This document shows, piece after piece, positions 25,741 to 34,909 of a stretch of DNA of 64,000 nucleotides. This DNA is from Aquabacter sp. L1I39 (GTDB lineage Bacteria; Pseudomonadota; Alphaproteobacteria; Rhizobiales; Xanthobacteraceae). The notes below the pieces were generated by a model that worked only from the letters and a program-made list of their open reading frames with translations, was not told the origin of the DNA and searched no databases. The stretch lies in assembly GCF_017742835.1 (NCBI RefSeq), contig NZ_CP072392.1, forward strand, positions 3,431,595 through 3,495,594, in the 5' to 3' direction. The position numbers and the translations under genes were made by a program. Every line of letters starts with the position of its first letter. The stretch's first letter is position 1.

Positions 25741-27628
25741 TTCCCTCCAGGGCCGCGAGCCGCATATAGAGGGTGGAGCGTGCAATGCCGAGCCGCCGGG
25801 CGGCGCGGGAGAGATTGCCCCCGCAGGCGTCCACCGCCGAGCGTATGGCGGCTTCCTCCACTGCCTTCAGATCGCCGACGCCAATCGTGCGGGCGGGTTC
25901 CTCGCGCACTTCGGGCGGCAGGTCCACCATGTCCACCTCGCCCTCGCCGCGCTTCATGGCCACCAGCATGTCCACCATGTTGCGCAACTCGCGCACATTG
26001 CCCGGCCAGCCATAGGCCGCGAGGGCCTCGCGCGCGGCTTGGGTGAAGCGGGGCGGGGGGAGTTTGGCGCGGGCGGCCGCGAGCGCGCCGAAATGGTCGA
26101 GCAGAAGCAGAACGTCGCCCTCCCGTTCCCGGAGCGGGGGAATGCGTAGACGCAGCGCCGCGATGCGATAGAACAAGTCCTTGCGGAACCTCCCCGCTGC
26201 CACCTCCCCGCTGAGGTCGCGATTGGTCATGGAGACGAGGCGCAAATCCACGCGGCGCCCCGCATGGCCGCCCACTCGATAGACCACGCCATCCTCCAGG
26301 ACCCGCAGCAGGTAGGATTGCAGTTCCAGCGGCATCTCGCCGATCTCATCGAGGCACAACAGGCCGCCATTGGCAGCTTCCACCTTGCCTTGCTTGCCGG
26401 CGGCGTCGGCGCCGGTGAAGGCGCCCTTTTCGTAGCCGAACAATTCGCTGGCGATGAGTTCGCGTGGCAGGCCCCCGCAATTGAGTGGAACGAACGGACC
26501 GGCCGGTAGCCGCACGCCGTGAATGGCGCGGGCGAATACCTCCTTACCCACACCGGTCTCGCCCTCCAGCAGGATGGGCAGGCCGCTTTCCGCCATGCGT
26601 CGCGCCTTTTCCCGCGCCTCGCGCATCACCGGGCTGTCGCCGATGATGGCATCGAAGGAGACGGTTTCCGACTCCCGGGGCGTCTCGGTGGCGGTGGTGC
26701 GCATCCGGCGAGGCGCGTGCAGCACCAGCACGCCGCCGATCTCCTCGCCATCTTCCTGCACAATCTCCACGCTTGCACCGGGCAGCAAAGCGGCCACACG
26801 CGTCGCCCAATCCTGCGGATGAGTGTCACGCAGGGCAACGAGACGACCGTCCTGCATGAAGCGGTCGGAGCGGCGGGCGACCTCCTTCAGCGCGCGGTCG
26901 GTGGAATAGATGAGCGTGCCCGAGCGGCCGAAGGCAATGATCTCCTCTGACAGCCAGAGCGATCGCTTGGAGAGGAAATGGCGCAGCACCTGCTCGTGCT
27001 CCATTTCCAGCCGGCGGCCCAACACCGCCTCGATTTGGTGCGCCAGTGCGACAGCGTGTGCAAGGTTCTGCGGATTAAACGTGTCGGTGGATCCTGAAAT
27101 GTCCACCGCCCCAATCACCGTTGCCTCGAGCGGATGGCGGACCGGCGCGGCGGCGCAGGTCCAGCGTTGCACGGGCGCGCAGAAATGCTCGGTGGCGTGG
27201 ATCTGCACCGGGCGGCCACAGGCCAGCGCCGTGCCGATGGCATTGGTGCCGATTTCAGCCTCGCACCACAGGCCGCCCCGCTGGAGCTTGACCTCCTGGC
27301 CAGTGTCCACGGCGCGGGCGTCTCCTTCCGTTTCCAGAATGGTGCCGGCGGGGTCGGCGAGGATCAGCATGGAGTGGGCATCGGCCAGCAGGTTGCGGGC
27401 CTCCTCCATGGCGGGACGCGCGGCCGCCAGGAGACGGGTATTCTGCCGGCGGCGCCGGAAGAGTTCAGCCTCAGTGAGAAGAGGGGCCGCGGAGCGGTCG
27501 GCGGCAATGGCGTGCTCCCGCGAGCGCTGCCAGGAGGCGAGCACGGCGGGGCGCACGACGGGGGATGTAATCCCGTCCCGATGGAAAGCCTCCCAAGCAC
27601 GGGCGATCTCGCGATAAGGCACCTGCAC
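25730..27628 (-). CDS. acxR: Sigma-54 dependent acetone carboxylase activator, AcxR/AcoR type
   Basis: A 632-residue enhancer-binding protein. The N-terminal GAF-type sensor region covers about residues 60-220; the central AAA+ domain has Walker A GETGVGKE, the sigma-54 contact loop ELFGYEKGAFTGAD and Walker B GGLLCLDEIGEM; the C-terminal Fis-type helix-turn-helix reads NLSRAARRLGIARSTLYMRL. The start is uncertain: GTG at 27628 or 27622 follows CGGAGGG, while an Arg-rich extension to 27730 is open. It diverges from the acx operon, whose promoter is of sigma-54 type, so it should activate acx in response to acetone or a related ketone or alcohol. Name by context and family. Confidence 0.88.
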   Translation of the reverse strand: MQVPYREIARAWEAFHRDGITSPVVRPAVLASWQRSREHAIAADRSAAPLLTEAELFRRRRQNTRLLAAARPAMEEARNLLADAHSMLILADPAGTILETEGDARAVDTGQEVKLQRGGLWCEAEIGTNAIGTALACGRPVQIHATEHFCAPVQRWTCAAAPVRHPLEATVIGAVDISGSTDTFNPQNLAHAVALAHQIEAVLGRRLEMEHEQVLRHFLSKRSLWLSEEIIAFGRSGTLIYSTDRALKEVARRSDRFMQDGRLVALRDTHPQDWATRVAALLPGASVEIVQEDGEEIGGVLVLHAPRRMRTTATETPRESETVSFDAIIGDSPVMREAREKARRMAESGLPILLEGETGVGKEVFARAIHGVRLPAGPFVPLNCGGLPRELIASELFGYEKGAFTGADAAGKQGKVEAANGGLLCLDEIGEMPLELQSYLLRVLEDGVVYRVGGHAGRRVDLRLVSMTNRDLSGEVAAGRFRKDLFYRIAALRLRIPPLREREGDVLLLLDHFGALAAARAKLPPPRFTQAAREALAAYGWPGNVRELRNMVDMLVAMKRGEGEVDMVDLPPEVREEPARTIGVGDLKAVEEAAIRSAVDACGGNLSRAARRLGIARSTLYMRLAALEGKAS

Positions 27629-27859
27629 TGCCCTCCGGGCCGGGCGGCGCGGCGTTCCCGCTGGCGCCGCCTTAGCCGTTGGCCTCGCGTTCGGCCTGCG
27701 GGGCCTCCGGCGATGGCGATTCACTCCCACTGTGCCGCTTTCGGTGTGGCGAAGTCATCCCGCCAGTGCGGCTTGATGAATGAGGATAGACGCTTGGGCA
27801 TGGTTATCGCAAGGCCTCCTTGCCCGGAGCACCAGTTCTCGCTCGGGCCGTTCGAGGCT

Positions 27860-27887
27860 CGGACAACAAGTGTCCGAAAACCGGACA
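27860..27887. promoter_or_regulatory. Upstream activator site: three CGGACA half-sites at 11-bp spacing
   Basis: CGGACA (27860-27865), TGTCCG (27871-27876) and CGGACA (27882-27887) alternate in orientation and start exactly 11 bases apart, giving two overlapping 6-N5-6 palindromes on one helix face. They lie 77 to 104 bases upstream of the -24 element, the right range for an enhancer-binding protein such as AcxR. Confidence 0.65.
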
Positions 27888-27931
27888 ATCGAGAAATGCA
27901 AAAATACATGCTGCATTGCGGAAATGCATTG

Positions 27932-27944
27932 AATCAACGTGATG
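27932..27944. promoter_or_regulatory. Candidate IHF site
   Basis: AATCAACGTGATG fits the IHF consensus WATCAANNNNTTR with one mismatch and lies between the activator half-sites and the sigma-54 promoter, where DNA bending would help looping. Supported by position more than by sequence alone. Confidence 0.4.
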
Positions 27945-27963
27945 TTGCACGCTTCGTCCTGTT

Positions 27964-27979
27964 TGGCACGGGACCTGCT
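27964..27979 (+). promoter_or_regulatory. Sigma-54 (-24/-12) promoter of the acx operon
   Basis: TGGCACGGGACCTGCT matches TGGCACG-N4-TTGCW with one mismatch. The invariant GG (27965-27966) and GC (27977-27978) are 10 bases apart. Transcription would start near 27990, leaving a leader of about 48 bases before the acxA GTG. Confidence 0.8.
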
Positions 27980-28037
27980 CTTTGAAAGTCGAGCCGGCGC
28001 AGACAAGCACGACCGGCAGAACAGGGAGGACCCGAGC

Positions 28038-30191
28038 GTGAATATACCCGTGGGAAACCTGCGCAACGTCCAGGTGCTCGGCATCGATGCCGGCGGCACC
28101 ATGACGGACACTTTCTTCGTGGATGCGGACGGCGACTTCGTGGTCGGCAAGGCCCAGTCCACGCCCCAGAACGAGGCCCTGGGCCTCATCGCTTCGTCGG
28201 AGGATGGGCTCGCCAATTGGGGCATGTCGCTCCATGACGCGCTCGCTCAGTTGCAGACCGGCGTCTATTCCGGCACCGCCATGCTCAACCGCGTGGTGCA
28301 GCGCAAGGGGCTGAAATGCGGCCTCATCGTCAATCGCGGCATGGAAGACTTCCACCGCATGGGCCGGGCCATCCAATGCTATCTGGGCTATGCCTATGAG
28401 GACCGGATCCACCTGAACACCCACCGCTTCGATCCGCCGCTGGTGCCGCGCCAGCTGACGCGCGGCGTCATCGAGCGCACTGACATGATGGGCGTGGAGG
28501 TGATCCCGCTGCGCGAGGAGAGCGCCCGCGCAGCGGCGCGCGAGCTCATTGCATCCGGCGTCGAGGGCATCGTCATTTCGCTGCTCCATTCCTACAAGAA
28601 CCCGAAGAATGAGCGCCGGGTGCGCGACATTGTGCTGGAAGAGGTGGAGAAGAGCGGCCGCAAGGTGCCAGTCTTCGCCTCCGCCGACTATTATCCGGTG
28701 CGCAAGGAAACCCACCGCACCAACACCACCATCCTGGAGGGCTATGCGGCCGAGCCGTCCCGCCAGACCCTGTCCAAGATCTCCGAGGCCTTCAAGGATC
28801 GCGGCACCAAGTTCGACTTCCGCGTGATGGCGACCCATGGCGGCACCATTTCCTGGAAGGCCAAGGAACTGGCCCGCACCATCGTGTCCGGTCCCATCGG
28901 CGGTGTGATCGGCGCGAAATATCTGGGCGAGGTGCTCGGCTATAAGAACATCGCCTGTTCGGACATTGGCGGCACCTCGTTCGACGTGGCGTTGATCACC
29001 CAGGGCGAGATGACCATCAAGAACGATCCGGACATGGCCCGGCTCGTCCTCTCCCTGCCGCTGGTGGCCATGGATTCGGTGGGCGCCGGGGCAGGCTCCT
29101 TCATCCGCCTCGATCCCTATACCAAGGCCATCAAGCTCGGTCCGGACAGCGCCGGCTACCGGGTGGGTGTCTGCTGGAAGGAGAGTGGCATCGAGACGGT
29201 GACGATCTCCGACTGCCACATGGTGCTCGGCTATCTCAACCCCGACAATTTCCTCGGCGGTGCGGTGAAGCTCGACCGGCAGCGCTCGGTGGACGCCATC
29301 AAGACCCAGATTGCCGATCCTCTGGGCCTCACGGTGGAGGATGCGGCGGCCGGCGTCATCGAGCTCCTCGATAGTGACCTGCGCGACTACTTGCGCTCCA
29401 TGATCTCCGGCAAGGGCTATTCTCCGGCGAGCTTCGTCTGCTTCTCCTATGGCGGGGCGGGTCCGGTTCACACCTATGGCTATACGGAAGGCCTCGGATT
29501 CGAGGACGTCATCGTGCCCGCCTGGGCGGCCGGCTTTTCCGCGTTTGGCTGCGCGGCGGCGGACTTCGAGTATCGCTACGACAAGTCCCTCGACATCAAC
29601 ATGCCCCCGGACGCGCCGGAGGCCGACAAGGTGAAGGCGGCGGAAACCCTTCAGGCGGCCTGGGAAGAGCTCACCCACAACGTGCTGGAGGAGTTCAAGC
29701 TCAACGGCTACGCGCCCGAGCAGGTGACGCTCCAGCCGGGCTATCGCATGCAGTATCGCGGCCAGCTCAACGACCTGGAGATCGAAAGCCCCCTGAAGCA
29801 GGCCGGCACGGCCGAGGACTGGGACCAGCTGACCGACGCCTTCAACGCCACCTATGGCCGCGTCTATGCCGCCTCCGCCCGCTCGCCGGAGCTCGGCTAT
29901 TCGGTCACCGGTGCCATCATGCGCGGCATGGTGCCGATCCCCAAGCCCAAGATCCCGAAGGAAGCCGAGGAAGGCGAGACACCGCCTGAGGAAGCCAAGA
30001 TCGGCACCCGCAAGTTCTACCGCAAGAAGAAGTGGGTGGATGCACAGCTCTACCGGATGGAGTCCCTGCGCCCCGGCAATCGCGTGATGGGGCCGGCCAT
30101 CATCGAATCCGACGCCACCACCTTCGTGGTGCCGGGCGGCTTCGAGACCTGGCTCGACGGCCACCGTCTGTTCCACCTGCGCGAGGTGTGA
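28038..30191 (+). CDS. acxA: Acetone carboxylase beta subunit
   Basis: A 717-residue subunit of the hydantoinase A/oxoprolinase family. The nucleotide-binding start GIDAGGTMTDTFFVD and SDIGGTSFDVAL, and SYGGAGPVHTYGY in the second half, are family landmarks. Acetone carboxylase converts acetone, bicarbonate and ATP to acetoacetate, AMP and two phosphates; the beta subunit carries the ATP-dependent phosphorylation chemistry. The GTG at 28038 is preceded by GGGAGGA (28024-28030). It follows a sigma-54 promoter and is first of acxA-acxB-acxC. Length and sequence agree closely with the Xanthobacter protein as I recall it. Confidence 0.96.
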   Translation: MNIPVGNLRNVQVLGIDAGGTMTDTFFVDADGDFVVGKAQSTPQNEALGLIASSEDGLANWGMSLHDALAQLQTGVYSGTAMLNRVVQRKGLKCGLIVNRGMEDFHRMGRAIQCYLGYAYEDRIHLNTHRFDPPLVPRQLTRGVIERTDMMGVEVIPLREESARAAARELIASGVEGIVISLLHSYKNPKNERRVRDIVLEEVEKSGRKVPVFASADYYPVRKETHRTNTTILEGYAAEPSRQTLSKISEAFKDRGTKFDFRVMATHGGTISWKAKELARTIVSGPIGGVIGAKYLGEVLGYKNIACSDIGGTSFDVALITQGEMTIKNDPDMARLVLSLPLVAMDSVGAGAGSFIRLDPYTKAIKLGPDSAGYRVGVCWKESGIETVTISDCHMVLGYLNPDNFLGGAVKLDRQRSVDAIKTQIADPLGLTVEDAAAGVIELLDSDLRDYLRSMISGKGYSPASFVCFSYGGAGPVHTYGYTEGLGFEDVIVPAWAAGFSAFGCAAADFEYRYDKSLDINMPPDAPEADKVKAAETLQAAWEELTHNVLEEFKLNGYAPEQVTLQPGYRMQYRGQLNDLEIESPLKQAGTAEDWDQLTDAFNATYGRVYAASARSPELGYSVTGAIMRGMVPIPKPKIPKEAEEGETPPEEAKIGTRKFYRKKKWVDAQLYRMESLRPGNRVMGPAIIESDATTFVVPGGFETWLDGHRLFHLREV

Positions 30192-30201
30192 GCGGTCGTT
30201 C

Positions 30202-30223
30202 CCCCTCCCGGCAGCGGGAGGGG
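30202..30223 (+). repeat. Intercistronic palindrome acxA-acxB
   Basis: CCCCTCCCG-GCAG-CGGGAGGGG is a perfect 9-bp stem with a 4-base loop, 10 bases after the acxA stop. It has no T-run. A similar but longer palindrome lies between acxB and acxC. Such hairpins can stabilise or process operon mRNA. Confidence 0.7.
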
Positions 30224-30293
30224 TCCGTGGCCGCCGCCGACAAGGGTGGCGCGCCGGAATTGCCAAGCCAATAAATGCGAAGGAAACGACCCG

Positions 30294-32624
30294 ATGAACG
30301 TCAACGTCAATAAGACCAGTCTTCAGGGCGCGACCCGCGGCATCGTGCGCGGCGGCGAGACGCTCAAAGAGCACCGCGACCGCCTCATGGCGGCCACCAA
30401 GGCCACCGGCCGCTATGCCGGCCTCGAGAAGCTGGAGCTGCGCGAGAAGGAGCCCATCCTCTACAACAAGCTGTTCTCGCGCCTGCGGGCCGGCGTGGTG
30501 GATGCCCGCGAGACCGCCAAGAAGATCGCGGCCTCTCCCATCGTGGAGCAGGAGGGCGAGCTGTGCTTCACCCTTTATAATGCGGCGGGCGACAGTCTCC
30601 TGACCTCAACCGGCATCATCATCCATGTGGGAACCATGGGTGCGGCTATCAAATACATGATCGAGAACAATTGGGAGGCCAATCCCGGCGTTCGCGACAA
30701 GGACATCTTCTGCAACAACGACTCGCTGATCGGGAATGTCCATCCCTGCGACATCCACACCATCGTTCCCATCTTCTGGGAGGGTGAGCTGATCGGCTGG
30801 GTGGGCGGCGTCACCCACGTCATCGATACCGGCGCGGTGGGGCCAGGCTCCATGGCCACGGGCCAGGTGCAGCGCTTCGGCGACGGCTATTCCATCACCT
30901 GCCGCAAGGTGGGCGAGAATGACACGCTGTTCCGCGACTGGCTGCATGAGAGCCAGCGCATGGTGCGCACCACCCGCTACTGGATGCTGGACGAGCGCAC
31001 CCGCATCGCCGGCTGCCACATGATCCGCAAGCTGGTGGAAGAGGTGGTCGCGGAGGAGGGCATCGAGGCCTATTGGAAGTTCGCCTATGAGGCGGTGGAA
31101 CATGGGCGCCTTGGCCTCCAGGCCCGCATCAAGGCCATGACCATTCCCGGCACCTACCGGCAGGTGGGCTTCGTGGACGTGCCCTATGCCCATGAAGACG
31201 TGCGGGTACCCTCAGACTTCGCCAAGCTCGACACCATCATGCATGCGCCCTGCGAGATGACCATCCGCAAGGACGGCACCTGGCGCCTGGATTTCGAGGG
31301 CTCGAGCCGCTGGGGCTGGCACACCTACAATGCGCACCAGGTGAGTTTCACCTCCGGCATCTGGGTGATGATGACCCAGACCCTCATCCCCTCCGAAATG
31401 ATCAATGACGGCGCCGCCTACGGCACCGAGTTCCGCCTGCCCAAGGGCACCTGGATGAACCCAGATGACCGGCGCGTGGCCTTCTCCTATAGCTGGCACT
31501 TCCTGGTCTCCGCCTGGACCGCCCTGTGGCGCGGCCTGTCGCGCTCCTATTTCGGGCGCGGCTATCTGGAGGAGGTGAATGCGGGCAATGCCAACACCTC
31601 CAACTGGCTCCAGGGCGGCGGCTTCAACCAGTATGACGAGATCCATGCGGTGAACTCGTTCGAGTGCGCCGCCAACGGCACCGGCGCCACCGCCGTGCAG
31701 GATGGGCTCTCCCATGCCGCCGCCATCTGGAATCCGGAAGGCGACATGGGCGACATGGAGATCTGGGAGCTGGCCGAGCCGCTGGTCTATCTCGGCCGCC
31801 AGATCAAGGCGTCCTCGGGCGGGTCGGGCAAGTATCGGGGCGGGTGCGGCTTTGAGAGCTTGCGCATGGTCTGGAACGCCAAGGACTGGACCATGTTCTT
31901 CATGGGCAATGGCCACATCTCCTCGGACTGGGGGCTGATGGGCGGCTATCCTGCCGCTTCCGGCTATCGCTTCGCGGCCCACAAGACCAACCTGAAGGCG
32001 CTCATCGCCGAAGGCGCGGAAATCCCGTTCGGCGGCGATACGGACCCGGAAAATCCCACCTGGGATGCCATGCTCCCGGCCGCCCAGATCAAGCGCGACA
32101 AGCAGGCGATCACCACGGAGGAGATGTTCTCCGACTATGATCTTTACCTGAACTACATGCGCGGTGGCCCCGGCTTCGGCGATCCGTTGGACCGCCTGCC
32201 CCAGTCGGTCGCCGATGACCTGAATGGCGGTTACGTCCTCGAACGCTTCGCCGCCCAGGTCTACGGCGTGGTGGTCATCAAGGGCGATGACGGCCTGTTT
32301 GCGGTCGACACGGCGGCGACCGATGCCCTGCGGGCGCAGATCCGCAAGGATCGTATCGCCAAGTCCGTTCCCACCAAGGAGTGGATGAAGGGCGAACGGG
32401 AGAAGATCCTCGCCAAGGACGCCGCCACCCAGGTGCGGCAGATGTTCGCCGCCTCCTTCCATCTCGGCCCGCGCTTCGAGCAGCAGTTCCGGACTTTCTG
32501 GAACCTGCCGGAGAGCTGGACTTTGCCGGAAAGCGAGATTGGCGTTCCGACCTATGGCTCGCGCTACTCCATGGACATCTCCGAGCTACCGGACGTGAAG
32601 ACGGTTCAGTTCGTCGAGGAGTGA
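30294..32624 (+). CDS. acxB: Acetone carboxylase alpha subunit
   Basis: A 776-residue subunit of the hydantoinase B family; in the known enzyme this subunit holds the manganese carboxylation site. Landmarks include CNNDSLIGNVHPCDIHT around residues 140-157, with candidate metal His and Asp residues, and the Gly-rich SSGGSGKYRGGCGFESLR. The ATG at 30294 follows AAGGAAA; the open frame 16 codons upstream is non-coding leader. It sits between acxA and acxC with about 100-base and 73-base spacers, each holding a GC-rich palindrome. Confidence 0.96.
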   Translation: MNVNVNKTSLQGATRGIVRGGETLKEHRDRLMAATKATGRYAGLEKLELREKEPILYNKLFSRLRAGVVDARETAKKIAASPIVEQEGELCFTLYNAAGDSLLTSTGIIIHVGTMGAAIKYMIENNWEANPGVRDKDIFCNNDSLIGNVHPCDIHTIVPIFWEGELIGWVGGVTHVIDTGAVGPGSMATGQVQRFGDGYSITCRKVGENDTLFRDWLHESQRMVRTTRYWMLDERTRIAGCHMIRKLVEEVVAEEGIEAYWKFAYEAVEHGRLGLQARIKAMTIPGTYRQVGFVDVPYAHEDVRVPSDFAKLDTIMHAPCEMTIRKDGTWRLDFEGSSRWGWHTYNAHQVSFTSGIWVMMTQTLIPSEMINDGAAYGTEFRLPKGTWMNPDDRRVAFSYSWHFLVSAWTALWRGLSRSYFGRGYLEEVNAGNANTSNWLQGGGFNQYDEIHAVNSFECAANGTGATAVQDGLSHAAAIWNPEGDMGDMEIWELAEPLVYLGRQIKASSGGSGKYRGGCGFESLRMVWNAKDWTMFFMGNGHISSDWGLMGGYPAASGYRFAAHKTNLKALIAEGAEIPFGGDTDPENPTWDAMLPAAQIKRDKQAITTEEMFSDYDLYLNYMRGGPGFGDPLDRLPQSVADDLNGGYVLERFAAQVYGVVVIKGDDGLFAVDTAATDALRAQIRKDRIAKSVPTKEWMKGEREKILAKDAATQVRQMFAASFHLGPRFEQQFRTFWNLPESWTLPESEIGVPTYGSRYSMDISELPDVKTVQFVEE

Positions 32625-32639
32625 GCGCGTCGTCCCAAA

Positions 32640-32663
32640 CCCCTCCCCGCGTGCGGGGAGGGG
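32640..32663 (+). repeat. Intercistronic palindrome acxB-acxC
   Basis: CCCCTCCCCGC-GT-GCGGGGAGGGG is a perfect 11-bp inverted repeat, 15 bases after the acxB stop. It resembles the acxA-acxB palindrome and the repeat arms near 63.8 kb. No T-run follows, and acxC has its own strong AGGAGGAA site downstream. Confidence 0.7.
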
Positions 32664-32697
32664 AACCCAAAATTTAGCGAAATCAGGAGGAAATACA

Positions 32698-33204
32698 ATG
32701 GCCTATACCCGCGCCAAGATCGCCGATCTCGTCGATGGCAAGATCGATTCCGATACCCTGCACCAGATGCTCTCCACGCCGAAGGATCCGGAACGCTTCG
32801 TCACCTATGTGGAAATCCTGCAGGAGCGTATGCCGTGGGATGACAAGATCATCCTGCCGCTCGGTCCCAAGCTCTTTGTGGTGCAGCAGAAAGTCTCCAA
32901 GCGCTGGACCGTGCGCTGCGAATGCGGCCACGATTTCTGCGACTGGAAGGACAATTGGAAGCTCCATGCCCGCATCCATGTGCGCGACACGCCCCAGAAG
33001 ATGGAGGAGATCTATCCCCGGCTGATGGCGCCGACGCCCACTTGGCAGGTGGTGCGGGAGTATTTCTGCCCGGAATGCGGCACGCTCCATGACGTTGAGG
33101 CGCCCACCCCCTGGTATCCGGTGATCCACGACTTCGAGCCGGATATCGATGCCTTCTACACCGAATGGCTCGGCCTGCCGGTGCCCGAGCGAGCCAACGC
33201 CTGA
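32698..33204 (+). CDS. acxC: Acetone carboxylase gamma subunit
   Basis: A 168-residue small subunit, highly typical of acetone carboxylase gamma. Two Cys clusters, CECGHDFC near residues 74-81 and CPECG near 125-129, form a probable zinc site. AGGAGGAA lies seven bases before the ATG. It completes the alpha2-beta2-gamma2 enzyme with acxA and acxB and is followed by a strong hairpin. Confidence 0.96.
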   Translation: MAYTRAKIADLVDGKIDSDTLHQMLSTPKDPERFVTYVEILQERMPWDDKIILPLGPKLFVVQQKVSKRWTVRCECGHDFCDWKDNWKLHARIHVRDTPQKMEEIYPRLMAPTPTWQVVREYFCPECGTLHDVEAPTPWYPVIHDFEPDIDAFYTEWLGLPVPERANA

Positions 33205-33237
33205 GAGAAGCCGAAAGCCGCTCCGTAGGACTGAAAT

Positions 33238-33266
33238 GGGAGCGTTCCGCCCGGCGGAGCGCTCCC
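33238..33266 (+). terminator. Strong hairpin after acxC
   Basis: GGGAGCGTTCCGCC and GGCGGAGCGCTCCC form a stem of up to 14 pairs with one G-T wobble around a central C (about four loop bases in practice), 34 bases after the acxC stop. No T-run follows, so it may act as an mRNA end protector or Rho-assisted terminator. It also lies downstream of the convergent gene ending at 33309. Confidence 0.5.
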
Positions 33267-33308
33267 TAAGGCCATTCCTGCGAGGCGCGAAATAGTCTGC
33301 TCGCGCAG

Positions 33309-34349
33309 CTAGCCCTCGTCGGAAGCCATGGGGGCCATGCGGGCGCCGGACTTCGTGGACTGCTTCACCTGGTACATGGCCCGATCCGCGATCCGGATCA
33401 GTTCCGCGGTGTCACGTGTGTGATCGGGATAGACGGCGACCCCGATGGAGGCGCTCACATTCACCGTGTTCGCCAGTCCCTCGGTGGAGACCGCGTACGG
33501 CTTTGCCAGGTGCTGCACCAGTTCATGTGCCTTTGCCTCGGCCACGTCCCGTCCCGGCACGGGGGCGATGATGACGGCAAATTCGTCGCCGCTGAGCCGT
33601 GCCGTGATGTCCTCCTGGCGCACGCTCGTGCGCAAGCGCTGGGCGATGGCGGTGAGCACCAGATCCCCGGCCGCATGGCCATGGCCATCATTAACCGCCT
33701 TGAAGCCGTCTATGTCGATGTAGAGCAGGGCGAACTGGTTGCCGTGACGGTCGGCGAAGGCAGCTTCCCGCCCCAGATGCTCCAGGAACAGGATGCGGTT
33801 TCCGAGGCCGGTCAGTGCGTCATGGGTGGCCATGTGGCGGATCTGCTTCTCGATCCGCTTGCGCTCGTCGATCTCCGCCTCCAGCTGGCGGTTGCGACGC
33901 TCAAGCTCCTCAAGCGCGGCGGTGAGGCGCAGCTTGCTGATGTGGAGGTCCAAAAATACCGTAACCTTGGACAGCAGAACGGCATCGTTGATGGGCTTGG
34001 CGATATAGTCCACCGCGCCGAACGTATAGCCTTTCAGCCGGTTCAGGTCATCAATATAGGCGGCGGTGACGAAGATGACCGGGACGGTGCAGGTCCTCGG
34101 ATCATCAGCCAGGTGCTTGGCCACCTCGAAGCCGTCCATGTCCGGCATGTGGGCGTCCAATAGGATGAGCGCGAAATCGTGATCAAGGCACAGGGCCAGT
34201 GCCTCATTGCCGGAACTGGCTTGGTAGATGTCCGCATGCACGCTCGCCAGGAGACGCTGCATCGCTTTCAGATTGGCCCCGATGTCGTCGACGATCAGGA
34301 TCTTCGGCCTGTCGGCACTGTCGGGAGGCACAGGTTGCAGCAGTGTCAT
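33309..34349 (-). CDS. Response regulator with GGDEF diguanylate cyclase domain
   Basis: A 346-residue two-domain protein. The receiver (ILIVDD near residue 18; phospho-acceptor Asp in ALILLDAHMPDMDG; Lys in DYIAKPI) is joined by a coiled coil (ELERRNRQLEAEIDERKRIE) to a GGDEF domain whose active loop reads RLSGDEFAVI. An RxxD inhibitory site (RQED) lies five residues before SGDEF, so c-di-GMP feedback should operate. It makes c-di-GMP when phosphorylated, probably by the hybrid kinase of the same operon. The ATG at 34349 overlaps the CheB stop (ATGA). Confidence 0.92.
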   Translation of the reverse strand: MTLLQPVPPDSADRPKILIVDDIGANLKAMQRLLASVHADIYQASSGNEALALCLDHDFALILLDAHMPDMDGFEVAKHLADDPRTCTVPVIFVTAAYIDDLNRLKGYTFGAVDYIAKPINDAVLLSKVTVFLDLHISKLRLTAALEELERRNRQLEAEIDERKRIEKQIRHMATHDALTGLGNRILFLEHLGREAAFADRHGNQFALLYIDIDGFKAVNDGHGHAAGDLVLTAIAQRLRTSVRQEDITARLSGDEFAVIIAPVPGRDVAEAKAHELVQHLAKPYAVSTEGLANTVNVSASIGVAVYPDHTRDTAELIRIADRAMYQVKQSTKSGARMAPMASDEG

Positions 34350-34909
34350 CGTTCCACAAAGCCGTTCAAATAGGCTGCCAGATCCGCCACCGGAGCGCAC
34401 AGATCGGACCCGGCCCGATCTTGCGCCATGCGTGGCATCGCCCCCACCACCGCTTCCGACGGATCCTGGATGAGAGCTGTTCCGCCGTTCCGCCGGATTT
34501 GGCGGAGGCCTTCAGCCCCGTCACCGTTCGCCCCGCTCAGAACGATACCCACAAGCTCATGCCTATAGACCCTTGCTGCGCTCGCGAACAATACATCAAT
34601 GCACGGGCGGGAAAAACAAACCCTCTCGTCGACGGACAGGGCGAGGCGGCCATGGCTTTCCATCAGCAGATGATAATCGTCCGGTGCCACATAGACGTGA
34701 CCGGCCTGAAGCGGCGCGCGCTCGGCCGCCGGGCGGACCGGAAGCGCGGAGTGCAGGGCCAGCCCGCTTGCCAGCAGCGCCCCACCGCCACGCCCCACAT
34801 GGCTCACGATCACCACTGGGGCAGGGAAATCGGGGGAGAGGCGCGACAGCAGGTCGTGCAAGGCCGCGGGGCCGCCCGCCGAACTGCCGACCACCACCGC
34901 CTGCATCAT
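34346..34909 (-). CDS. Stand-alone CheB-type methylesterase
   Basis: A 187-residue CheB catalytic domain with GSSAGGP (catalytic Ser), SHVGRG (His) and SGANGDGAEGL (Asp). The usual N-terminal receiver domain is absent. It removes glutamyl methyl or amide groups from chemoreceptors or receptor-like proteins. The start overlaps the CheR stop and the stop overlaps the diguanylate cyclase start, both ATGA. No chemoreceptor gene is nearby, so it may act on the hybrid kinase itself. Confidence 0.9.
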   Translation of the reverse strand: MMQAVVVGSSAGGPAALHDLLSRLSPDFPAPVVIVSHVGRGGGALLASGLALHSALPVRPAAERAPLQAGHVYVAPDDYHLLMESHGRLALSVDERVCFSRPCIDVLFASAARVYRHELVGIVLSGANGDGAEGLRQIRRNGGTALIQDPSEAVVGAMPRMAQDRAGSDLCAPVADLAAYLNGFVER

